DNA of 64,000 bases from Pedobacter mucosus (GTDB lineage Bacteria > Bacteroidota > Bacteroidia > Sphingobacteriales > Sphingobacteriaceae), in NCBI RefSeq assembly GCF_022200785.1, contig NZ_CP087585.1:806001-870000 (forward strand), written 5' to 3'. The position numbers were made by a program, and so were the translations under genes. The notes beneath the pieces were generated by a model that was not told the DNA's origin, searched no databases, and saw nothing but the letters and a program-made list of their open reading frames with translations. Numbering within the stretch: position 1 is the stretch's first letter; each line of letters opens with the position of its first letter. Positions 46,369-55,700 of this stretch are shown in pieces.

Positions 46369-47640
46369 TTATTTAAAAATGTTGGAACCGGTTACAAAAT
46401 TTACTTCTTCTCTTGAACTCATTCGTTCTAGTTGGATCTTGTTAAGTTGTAAATTCATATCCTTGTAAGATTCATAGAGGTCTAAAAACTCAATTAAACT
46501 GATGTTTCTTTCTCTAAAATTTTTGATCAATCCAGCAATTAGGTTATTAAAGTCGTTAGAAAAGGAAGGATCAATCTCTTGAAAATTTTCTTCGTTTCGG
46601 CGTGCTGTTCTATAACTGTTAAGTACTTCGTTTTCCAGCAGCGATTCCTTTTTTTTGATATTCATTGTCGCGGCGTCTATGCCAATTCTGGCTTTTTTAA
46701 TTTCGCCTTGGTTGCGATTGAAAAGTGGAATGGGAATTTTAATGCCGAGGCCTGTATATCTTTCAGGATAATTTCCCTTTAAATCGTAACTAAAAGCCAC
46801 TTCGACATCCGGAACGGCCATTGCTTTTTGTAATTTTAAGTTGTTGTCGTTATACTGAAGACCCGTTTTAGCTAATTTCAAGTCTGAACGATTAGCCCTT
46901 GCTGAATCTAATAAACTACTGTATTCAAGGTTTTCATACTTATTGTCGATTATGCTTTTTTGATCTAATACAATAGCAATTGAAGCTGATGCCTGAAGTC
47001 CGCAGAGCACTTTTAAATCTTTATAATTATCTTCTAATTCATTCAATAAAGAAGCCAGTTCGGATTTTAAACTAATTACCAGCGACCTGATTCGAATTAC
47101 ATCTTTTGCTGCAACGTTTCCAGTTTTTAATTGTGCATCATATACTTTTAAAAGTTGCTGAGTAGATGCGATTTGATCCTGATAGAGATTTACCGTTTGG
47201 GAAGAGAAATAGGTTTTATAAAAGGTATTATGCAGTTCGAACCTAAGTGTACGAATAAGATCAAAATATGCTAGCTCGGCAAGTTTAACGCCCGTTTCTG
47301 CAAGCTTAATATTTTTATTGCGCTTGCCTGCAAGCTTAAAAAGTTGTGAAATGGAAGCTGCATATTGTCCTGTTTCAAATGAAGTTTGAAAAAACTTTTT
47401 GTGCTCAGGATTATAAAACTGGTTTTCATAAGTGAGTTCTGGATTATTGAACAATTTAGCCGTAATAATTTCAGCTTTTGATTGGTCGATCTGATAACCA
47501 CTAGCCAGCAAATCGAAGTTATTTCGGATGAAGAGGCTATCAACTTTTTTAAGATCAAGTTGAAGTGTATCAGTTTTTGCTGAAGTTATTTCCGACTTGA
47601 TTATCATAAAGAAAACCAGCACCATACCTATTCTTTTCAT
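46369..47640 (-). CDS. Outer-membrane efflux protein (TolC/CusC-like)
   Basis: A 423-residue exported protein with a signal peptide (about 1-20) and two repeats of the coiled, hairpin-forming TolC domain, including QIDQSKAEIITAKLFNNPELTYENQF and the second repeat with RNEENFQEID. It carries out the outer-membrane exit channel for the RND pump. Frame is intact. The gene lies 5 bp before the frameshifted fusion gene and 56 bp behind the end of the sensor kinase. Confidence 0.9.
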   Translation of the reverse strand: MKRIGMVLVFFMIIKSEITSAKTDTLQLDLKKVDSLFIRNNFDLLASGYQIDQSKAEIITAKLFNNPELTYENQFYNPEHKKFFQTSFETGQYAASISQLFKLAGKRNKNIKLAETGVKLAELAYFDLIRTLRFELHNTFYKTYFSSQTVNLYQDQIASTQQLLKVYDAQLKTGNVAAKDVIRIRSLVISLKSELASLLNELEDNYKDLKVLCGLQASASIAIVLDQKSIIDNKYENLEYSSLLDSARANRSDLKLAKTGLQYNDNNLKLQKAMAVPDVEVAFSYDLKGNYPERYTGLGIKIPIPLFNRNQGEIKKARIGIDAATMNIKKKESLLENEVLNSYRTARRNEENFQEIDPSFSNDFNNLIAGLIKNFRERNISLIEFLDLYESYKDMNLQLNKIQLERMSSREEVNFVTGSNIFK

Positions 47641-47696
47641 GGAGTAAAAGTATGTTCATGAAATTAAAACGGGATTAAAAGCAAATTAATTCGAAA

Positions 47697-49047
47697 TTAA
47701 ACTTTCGGCAGCTTTACTAAGAAAGTGCATCCACCTGCTTTTATGTGGCCAATGGAGATAGATCCTTTGAGCAAACCAATGATTTTATGCGCCATGTATA
47801 AACCCATTCCTTCGCCTTTTTGCCCCATATTTGAAGCCCCTGAATAAAAAGGTTTAAAAATATTATTTTGTTCTGAAAGTGGAATTCCATTTCCTTGATC
47901 GTGAATCTCTATCAAGTAATTATGTTTTAATTCTGATAATCTGCAGCTTACAGTTTGCTGATCTGAAAACTTAAAGGCGTTTGAAATAATATTATCAAGC
48001 GCAATTTGTAGAAGTGTTCCATTGGCCATTACAATGGGTGAAGCGGATGATAAAGTTATGTTTAAAGAAAGTGGAAGACTTTTTTGCAGCACCCATTCTT
48101 CTTTTATTTTGTTTAATAATTGATCAAGGTTTATCGGAGAAAGCTGTGAATGGATGAGTTTAAGGTCCATCCTGGCGAGTGTTAATAACCCAGTTAATGA
48201 TATGTTCCATTTTTTCAGCATCCTCCAACATGGAAGAAATAGTTTCTATATATTTCTGATTTTCCTGATCTTTCCCTAGCCCTAATTCGGCTTCCATAAT
48301 AATTCTGGTCAGCGGAGTACGCAGTTCATGAGAAGCATTGGCTACAAAGGTTTTTTGAAGCATAAAAGCTTGGTCAAGCTCTTCCATCAAACGATTAAAA
48401 CTTCCAGCGATTAAATTGATTTCATCTTTATTATTAGTTATGGCAACCCGATTACTCATATTTGAACTGCCAATCTGTTCTACTTCATGCATAAACTGTT
48501 GAAGCGGTTTTAGCATTTTCTCCGCAATCCAGCGACTTAGCAATAGTAGTGTTATTAAAATTATAACGAATACGACTACCATGATTTTTAATAACCGATT
48601 GAGTCTAAATTGTGTTCCTCCATCGTTTCCAGAAGCTAAAATTACAAAGTTGCCTTGATTGTCTTTATAGTAAATGCCAACAACCTGTCGCTGTCCGTCA
48701 GAAAATTGGATCTTTCCTTCACGTCTAACTTTCTCAATGATTGCTTTTGTCCAGTATTGCGCTGGGTCGCTGATAAAAGCTGCTTTATTGTTGTAATCAT
48801 AAATTCTGGTTACTTCTCCATTGAGCTTCTGCACATAAGTATGTCGGATTTTTTCCAATGCTTCCAAGCTAATTTCATCTGCCTCAAGGTACAATTTAGC
48901 CGTTACCATGGTACGATCGGTTAAGCGTTCAAAAAAATCTTCCCTCAAAAACCCCCTAAAAGTAAGGTAGACTACGCAAAGTACAGCCAGTAAAAGAAAG
49001 GTGCTGATGAGCGTAAAATATAGCGCAATGCGATCCTTAATTTTCAT
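47697..49047 (-). pseudogene. Sensor histidine kinase of metal efflux system, frameshifted
   Basis: Frame one (49047 down to 48160) has two membrane helices (about 9-28 and 154-172), a HAMP-like part and HisKA with His240 in NASHELRTPLTRII, then breaks after MEHIIN. Frame two (48221 to 47697) resumes with LLTLARMDLK and includes the ATPase domain (DNIISNAFKFS, EGMGLYMAHKI). Removing one base at 48189-48192 (the GGG run or next T on the coding strand) joins them as IIN-G/W-LLTLARMD. The ATG overlaps the restored stop of the preceding response regulator. Confidence 0.85.
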
Positions 49048-49723
49048 TATTTTAAAATATAACCCATATTAATACGGGTGTGAATAAGTTTGCGTTCAAA
49101 ATCTTTATCAATTTTTTCCGCAGAAAATTAATATAAACATCAATTACGTTTGTTCCGGTTTCGAAATTTATATCCCAAACTTTTTCCGCTATAAATCCAC
49201 GCGAAAGTAGTTTATTAGGATTTTGAAGAAACAGTTCCAATAAGATAAACTCTTTCGCACTGAGCTCAATGTTTTTGCCTGCCCTTTTAACTTCTTTGTT
49301 ATTAGTGTCGAGGGAAAGATCTTCGAAAGTTAATATATGTTCATTTCCTTGTATTGAATCTGGGTTTCTCCTTAACAATGCCGCAACCCTTGCCATAAGT
49401 TCTTTAAGGTGGAAAGGTTTAACCATATAATCATCGGCACCAGTTTCCAAACCAGTAACTTTTTCATCTACCGTTCCCATGGCGGTAAGCATTAAAATAG
49501 GCGTTTGGCAACCATTATCACGAAGCTTTTTACAAACCTGTAAACCGCTTAATCCAGGCATCATAATATCGATAATCAGAAGGTCGAAATTGCTGGAAAG
49601 AAAGACCTCGAGTGCTTCATTTCCATTGGAGCAGGTAACTACAACATAATTATTTTCGCTAAGAGCGGTTGAAAGTAGCTTGGCAATTTTGTAGTCATCT
49701 TCTGCTATCCCTATTCTTTGCAT
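49047..49723 (-). pseudogene. OmpR-type response regulator of metal efflux system, frameshifted near the end
   Basis: From ATG 49723 (the ATG at 49741 lies in the promoter): receiver domain with AEDD pocket, Asp52 in LIIDIMMPGLSG, Lys in YMVKPFHLKEL, then a winged helix LSAKEFILLELFLQNPNKLLSRGFIAEKVWD. After VYINFLRKK the frame shifts and ends LIKILNANLFTPVLIWVIF. Adding one A to the six-A run (plus T run 49112-49117) restores KKIDKDFERKLIHTRINMGYILK, and its stop overlaps the kinase ATG as TAATG. This is the expected family sequence and layout. Confidence 0.85.
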
Positions 49724-49728
49724 GGCGA

Positions 49729-49761
49729 CAAAAGTAAGCATTAAACCTGCTTATTGACAAA
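49729..49761 (-). promoter_or_regulatory. Promoter of the metal-efflux regulatory genes
   Basis: On the minus strand TTTG (rc 49758-49761) is followed after 21 bp by TACTTTTG (rc 49729-49736). The ATG at 49723 lies five bases beyond, so the transcript is nearly leaderless. Confidence 0.7.
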
Positions 49762-49979
49762 TGCGATCAGTATAATGGCTTTTCGCAATACTTTTTAGGT
49801 GTTATTTTTAGTTGCCAAAGGGAATAAAAAATTAGCAATAGTTGTATACGATTAATTAGCATAATTGCACAATCGGCGATACATTAGGGTTTGATATCAT
49901 CTTATTTTTCTAAAAATATAACACTTTCGTGGAACCATTCGTACCAAGCATTTCTTCAATTTTAAAATAGCATTAAATA

Positions 49980-51293
49980 ATGAAAAGGATTTGTATCATG
50001 CTTTTAGGCATACTCGTTTCTCTTAATACTTTTTCCAAACAGCAAATATCCAATGTATCAGCTCAGGAGTTTTCAATTAGTAAACAACCCACCAAAGAAA
50101 TTAACAACCAGCTTGAACCCGTTTCTGGAAGCGTAGAAAATCTACCACATGAATTTGTGGTCACTGATAAAAAATATGGCGCTGTTGGCGATGGTCTGCA
50201 TGATGATACACAAGCTTTTCAAAATGCTATAAACGATTGTATTGCAGCGAATGGTAAACTTATTATCCCACCTACGGCGCTATACAAACACTATCGCATT
50301 ACAAAAACGCTCCTTGTATTTCCAAATGTGCGTAAAGAATTGCAGATGGATTTAGAATGTTTAGGTGTTCCAAGAGATTGCATAAGATATTTCGGACCAA
50401 AAGGAACAGCCTGTTTCCGTGTTGTGGGATTGCGCTGTTCTAAATGGACAGGACTAAAAATTAAGCTAGGTGATACTGAAGGTCTTGTTGGTGTAGATTT
50501 GGATTGCGATAACGGAGTTGGATCACTTTCTTACGTTTCATTTGAAAACTGCCACATTGTTTTAGGTAAAGGCGTAAATCAAAAAGGCTGGAAAATTGGA
50601 GAAGTTTCTTCATCCGGTGGCGATATTTCAAATTTACAATGGAGCAATTGCACCGTATATGGCAGCAATTCTCCAGCAATACCGAGTCAATTTGCCTGGC
50701 ACATAAAAGGAGGAAATACCCTGAATAATTCATTAATAAATTGTTTCACTGCCCGTGTTGGGGTTTTTTATAATAACCAGGATGGCGGTAACGGTTCGGT
50801 GTCTTTTATTGGCTGCGGCGGTTCAAACAACCTAAAAGAATTTAAGATTTCTAATTCACAAAATTATAGCATTATTGGGGGAAGATGGGAGTCGGGAAAA
50901 ACTTTTTTAGAAGTTGCTTATGGAATAGTATCGCCGGCAATTTCTTTAGTTAATGTAGAAATTAACGATTATCATCCGCTCGATGGCGTCATGTTTAAAT
51001 TGGATATGCCATGTTCTTTATCGCTGGATAATTGCAATTTAATGGGAGGGGATTTAGCTAAAGGTTTTGGAACAAATATGATTACCCTAGTTGGAGGCGA
51101 TTTAAAAGGTTTAACGCTTTATGGTAGAGTATTCGTTCGTAATGGTTCCATACAATCGAATAGTAATACGTTCATAACACATCAAAAAAAGAATGGACTT
51201 AAATGGTACATTAAAACGGAAGGCGTAGGTAAGTTAAACACCAAAGGCGTTGCTTCATCTTTATTTGAAGATATTTATCAAAGTGGGAAATAG
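49980..51293 (+). CDS. Secreted beta-helix protein (pectate-lyase-superfamily type)
   Basis: A 437-residue protein with a signal peptide (about 1-19). It has the pectate-lyase-3 start FVVTDKKYGAVGDGLHDDTQAFQNAINDCIAANGKLIIPPTALY, the typical opening of many GH28, GH55-type and phage tailspike beta-helices, then a right-handed beta-helix. No catalytic triad is clear, so the enzymatic role, if any, is unknown. The last 90 bp of the gene (51208-51297) are copied, with one mismatch, at 52118-52207. Confidence 0.82.
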   Translation: MKRICIMLLGILVSLNTFSKQQISNVSAQEFSISKQPTKEINNQLEPVSGSVENLPHEFVVTDKKYGAVGDGLHDDTQAFQNAINDCIAANGKLIIPPTALYKHYRITKTLLVFPNVRKELQMDLECLGVPRDCIRYFGPKGTACFRVVGLRCSKWTGLKIKLGDTEGLVGVDLDCDNGVGSLSYVSFENCHIVLGKGVNQKGWKIGEVSSSGGDISNLQWSNCTVYGSNSPAIPSQFAWHIKGGNTLNNSLINCFTARVGVFYNNQDGGNGSVSFIGCGGSNNLKEFKISNSQNYSIIGGRWESGKTFLEVAYGIVSPAISLVNVEINDYHPLDGVMFKLDMPCSLSLDNCNLMGGDLAKGFGTNMITLVGGDLKGLTLYGRVFVRNGSIQSNSNTFITHQKKNGLKWYIKTEGVGKLNTKGVASSLFEDIYQSGK

Positions 51294-51297
51294 GTTT
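51208..51297 (+). repeat. 3' end of beta-helix gene, original of the 910-bp-offset copy
   Basis: The stretch ACATTAAAACGGAAGGCGTA through TAGGTTT (90 bp, including the stop codon) recurs at 52118-52207 with one base difference (GCGTTG here, GCTTTG there). Confidence 0.9.
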
Positions 51298-51310
51298 AAA
51301 TTTAATCTGC

Positions 51311-51433
51311 GGTGCTAAAGCGGAACGAAGAAACAGTGGTATGGCTTAGCTAGGCGCATTATGTCATTCTCCTATCAATTCATTGACATCACCCTTCAGC
51401 GCATCGTCATTGCGAAGCTAGGCTTGAGCGAGC
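51311..51433 (+). repeat. Family A tail plus B repeat, unit 1
   Basis: GGTGCTAAAGCGGAACGAAG through CTTGAGCGAGC recurs at 51594-51715, about 282 bp away. It starts with the family A tail (AAGAAACAGTGGTATGGCTT, then AGCTAGG) and ends in family B (CGTCATTGCGAAGC). Confidence 0.8.
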
Positions 51434-51465
51434 AAGGGTTGTTTTTTAGATATAAAAAGTTTTTT

Positions 51466-51636
51466 GGAACCCTCTTGGCCGGGAGGCCCTATTTCTTTTG
51501 CCAACAAAAGAAACAAAATTGCCGGCTTGCTAAATTTCTGTTAAAGTTGGTGGTTTGGGTTAGACTGTGCCAACCCGAAATCTAGCTTAGGCCGGTGCCA
51601 AAGCGGAACGAAGAAACAGTGGTATGGCTTAGCTAG
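51466..51636 (+). repeat. Family A structured dispersed repeat, copy 3
   Basis: TTTCTTTTG (51492-51500)/CAAAAGAAA (51505-51513) hairpin; stem CCGGC (51522-51526) with GCCGG (51591-51595) and CTAAATTTC (51530-51538) with GAAATCTAG (51577-51585, one A-C mismatch), enclosing a 38-nt loop; tail ends GGCTTAGCTAG. Confidence 0.78.
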
Positions 51637-51715
51637 GCGTATTGTGGATTCTCCGATCAATTCACTGGCATCACCACTCAGCGCATCGTCGTTGCGAAGC
51701 TAGGCTTGATCGAGC
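51594..51715 (+). repeat. Family A tail plus B repeat, unit 2
   Basis: Second copy of the 120-bp block described at 51311-51433, with scattered substitutions. Confidence 0.75.
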
Positions 51716-51839
51716 TGAAGCAATCTCTATTAAAGTTTTCATTGGTAGTTTGCGAAGGATCTCATCTCCAATTCTTATTTTCAAAAAGTGTTGATCCCAA
51801 GCTTTATCAGGAGGTACGGGGGTAATTAAATTGGAAAGT

Positions 51840-52117
51840 TTAGCGGTTCATGTCATCCTGAGTTTGCGAAGGATCTCATTTCAGTAGATATTTTCCAATC
51901 AATTTCAATATATAATCTGTGCATATTATAGCCATCAATTAGCATTATCTCTTATATATTCATCATTGTGTAGATGGCTAGAGGAGTTGAGGAAGCAATC
52001 TAATCCGTAATCTCGCGACAGCTTATTTGTCTCTTTTCTTTGCTATATCTTTAACGGATTACAAATTAGCAATATTAGATTATTCGAAATGCCCTTCGGA
52101 ACATATCTAACAGCAGA
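51840..52117 (+). repeat. Degenerate families C and B
   Basis: TGTCATCCTGAGTTTGCGAA followed by GGATCTCATTTCAG (51851-51885) is family C. From 51960 a worn family B copy follows (GAGGAAGCAATCTAATCC, CTCGCGACAG), ending near 52095 in CCCTTCGGAACA, the same tetraloop core as in the 34.5 kb hairpins. Confidence 0.65.
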
Positions 52118-52207
52118 ACATTAAAACGGAAGGCGTAGGTAAGTTAAACACCAAAGGCTTTGCTTCATCTTTATTTGAAGATATTTATCAAAGTGGGAAA
52201 TAGGTTT
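52118..52207 (+). repeat. Duplicate of beta-helix gene 3' end
   Basis: Ninety bases matching 51208-51297 with one mismatch, placed 910 bp downstream and cut off from any frame. Confidence 0.9.
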
Positions 52208-52564
52208 TTAATAGAAATAGATTAAAGGTAAGTCATTACAAATGATTAATATTTTCAAATTTTCTATTCTACATAATCAATATTTGCTCATATATAAAGT
52301 GCTTTTCTCACAGGTAAATTTGTGTTGTGGTTGCGTGCTCAAAAGATATTTGTTCAAATGTCTTGAAAGCACTTTAATTATAGCTATAAGTTGTATAAAA
52401 ATAATTGATAAAAGTCAATAATTTGCGGTTTTTAAAAACAATAAAAGACGCCTATTTAGGCGTAAACGTAGATTTAGTTTTCTTGTCCTAGGAAATAAAT
52501 AAATTCTGTATTATTAAACATACTTTTTGCAATATCTGTCAGACAGATAGTTTTGGCTAAGTTA

Positions 52565-52572
52565 TATCTTTG
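52565..52572 (+). promoter_or_regulatory. -7 element candidate before the giant adhesin
   Basis: TATCTTTG matches the TAnnTTTG consensus about 170 bp before the adhesin ATG. No good -33 match is visible, so confidence is limited. Confidence 0.4.
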
Positions 52573-52741
52573 CAGAATTAGAAAAGGCCATGCTTATTTA
52601 TTCAACATATTTTTTTGTATAAGTAGTTTGATTTTTTTAAAACTAAAAGTTTTAAAAATACGTAAGTACATTTTGAACCGAAAGTTAAGCTGTTAAACTT
52701 GCATCGTCCCAATTGTTGCAGATCATTTTATTGTCCCGTGT

Positions 52742-55700
52742 ATGATTAAAAATTTACTTTTTTCGCGTTTCCCTACGCGGTATTTTTCTGGAATTAACAA
52801 TTATTTAGCGAAGATTTCGGTTAAATATTTTGCTTATATTCTGGTTTTAATAGCGCTTTCAATCGTTTCAAATGTAAACACGGCATTTGGTCAGACTTAT
52901 AAATTGCATTATATCGCTCCAGCTCCATGGCAATATTGGACTGCCGCAAATGAAATTGTAATCACAACCAATACAGCAAATACTTCAGTTACGATTAAAA
53001 AAAGTAATGGCACTTTAGTCGCAACATTAAGTGTAACACCTACTGAACCTGCAGTATATCGTTTTGTTGGAGCGGCAAATGGCACTCCATTAAACACTTT
53101 AAATACCATACTTTCTGATCGGGGGATGATTGTTGAGGGGAACAATCCGATTACGGTAAATATCCGAAATGTTGCATCTGATGCGATTGGAGGCGGTGGT
53201 GATGATTTTATCAAAGGAAATGCAGCTTTATTTAGTTTTGGTGATGCTGCAATTGGTACGGCTTTCCGTGTAGGCTATTATAGAGATGGAGACTTAAATG
53301 GGTCTACTCAAAGGCCAAGATATAGCGTAATGGCTATTGAAAATAATACCACGGTTAGGTTGAACGGAACTGCTTTAGTAACCTTAAATGCTGGCCAAAG
53401 TTATTTGTTTCAAACTACCATGGGTGCTTTAGTAGAAACATCTGCTCCTGCAGTTATGAACTCAGGTGCACATATTGATGCACCTTTGGGTTGTGGCGAT
53501 GGTGTTTATAATCCTGTTCCACCCGTTACTTCATTAGGAAATGAATACATCGTAATTAGGAGTGCTGGAAATAATGTTGCTGAGCAAACAACTATCATAG
53601 CAACCTTGCCAAATACTACCATTAGCGTAACCAATTATAATTTAAATGGAACACTAGCGTCAACTAATAGCTATACGCTTGTTGCAGCAGGCAGTTTTGT
53701 TACGATAAGTAATGGTATAGCCGGTACAGGAACTGGATCAGGCCAAACTGGTATTCAATATTCAAGTTCTAAAATTACTGCTACTAAAAATGTGGTTGCC
53801 TATTCTGGTACTGCAGATGGTTGCGAGGTCGATATGTTAACACTTGCGCCAATTGCTGCTTGCGGTGGTAGCTTAATTGCAAAGACTTATAAATTTCGTA
53901 ATAATGGCAGTGGCGACCTTCCATACTTTGGGTACATTACAACAAGGAGCGCAACAGAAAAAATTCTATTGACTACAACAGGTGGTTTGGTTAATTATAC
54001 AAACCGAGATCTGGAAACGGTTCCTGGTGTAGGTGTAAGGAGGCAACTTGGTAGTACAGGTATATATTTAATCGATTTTACGAATACGGAAATTGGTACT
54101 CCGGCAGCCATAACCTTTACAAGTGGATCAAGGGTAAATGCGGTATTGGTGCAGAATGGAGGAGGTTTCTCCATGTCTAACTTTATTACACCTTTACCAG
54201 AGCAGGCTATAAAACCTATTTTATCACAGCCAACTTGCTCTGGTGCTACACTTTCTGCAGATGCATCTGCAGTTGGTCCTTTTCAATGGTTTCTTAACGG
54301 GGTTGCTATAGCAGGAGCCACCAATAGAACTTTTTCTCCAACAGAATCTGGATCATATACTTTAACCTCAATGCAGGGTTGCGGAGTTAGTGCACAATCT
54401 GTGCCCGTAACGGTAGCGCTTTGTAATGTAGAAAGAAGTATTGTTAAAACGGTTGATGATCAGGCTCCGCCTATTAATGGAACCGTTCGATTTACTTTAA
54501 CGGCATCAAACACAGGGGTTGGTATCGCATTAGGGGTTTCTGTTACCGATTTATTGCCTACAGGTTACACTTTTATCAGTAGCACAGCCTCAACAGGAAC
54601 ATCATATAGTGGAACAACGGGCTTGTGGAACATTGGATCTTTAGGTGCCAATGGCGTAGCAACATTAGTAATTACTGCCAAGGTTAACCCTTCTGGAAAT
54701 TATACGAACACTGCAACAATTACGGGTTCACAAACTGATTCTAACGCAGCAAATGATGTGAGCTCAGTAACTACAGTTCCCATAACGTCTATATCTTTAA
54801 CATCATCAACTACACCACCTAGCGATGCTCAAACCGTTTGTATAAACACCAGCATCACCAATATTACCTATTCTATAGGCGGTACTGCTACAGGAGCAAC
54901 GGTTACAGGTTTACCCACTGGTGTAACGGCAACTTATAACTCAGGTACGAAAATTTTAACCATTTCTGGTACGCCAACAGCAATTACCATTGGTCCGAGA
55001 AGTTATACGGTAACGACTACAGGAGGAAATCCGAACGTGGTAGCAACCGGAACTATTCAAGTTAACGGGCTTGTTGCTACGCCAATATTTGCAGCTGGAG
55101 CGACTTCAACAAGGTGTCAGGGCCCAGGTACGCAAATTTACAACGCCGCGGCAACCAATGCTACAGGTATAACTTACAGCATAAACACAACAAGTACGCA
55201 GGCGGTTATAGATGCCACAACTGGTGAAGTTACATTTTCACCTTTGTTTTCAGGAGCAGCTGTAGTAACTGCTACAGCAGCAGGTTGTTCTCCAAAAACG
55301 GCTACGCATACCATCAGTATTACCTCTACAGGTACCATTACGGGTACGGCAAGTATATGTAGTGGAAGTTCAGGTACTTTAATTTTAGGTGGTACAACTG
55401 CAACAGTTGTTCGATGGGAATATTCTATCGATGGTGGTACAAACTGGATAACTTACGTTCCTTCTAATACAACAACAACATTAAATTATACCAATTTAAA
55501 TGTTACTACAACATTTAGGGCTATAGTAAGTGGCGGTGGTTGTGCAGCGGCGCCATCTTCACCATTTACCGTTAGCGTAACCCAACGACCAGCAATAGCA
55601 AATGCAACTTATAGTTTGTGTATAACTGGTTCATTTATTTTTCAGCCAGTAGATGCTCCTGCAGGAACAACATATTCTTGGAGTGCGCCAACGATTACTG

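Larger units (their letters stand above)
51294..52741. other. Repeat-rich non-coding region
   Basis: About 1.45 kb with no credible gene. It holds copies of families A, B and C and the copied 3' end of the beta-helix gene. The last 530 bp, from 52208, carry an inverted repeat ACGCCTA-TT-TAGGCGT (52448-52463) and a -7-like TATCTTTG before the adhesin. Confidence 0.75.

Noticed and set aside
51361..51585. 74-codon frame in the repeat nest
   Set aside because: It runs across family B and family A repeats, and changes with them. No protein features.
51294..52207. Insertion sequence
   Set aside because: No transposase frame or clear terminal inverted repeats with target duplication; only small dispersed repeats and a copied gene end.
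52448..52463. ACGCCTA-TT-TAGGCGT as a transcription terminator
   Set aside because: The inverted repeat has a two-base loop and no T run after it, so termination is unlikely; it may be a protein-binding palindrome.
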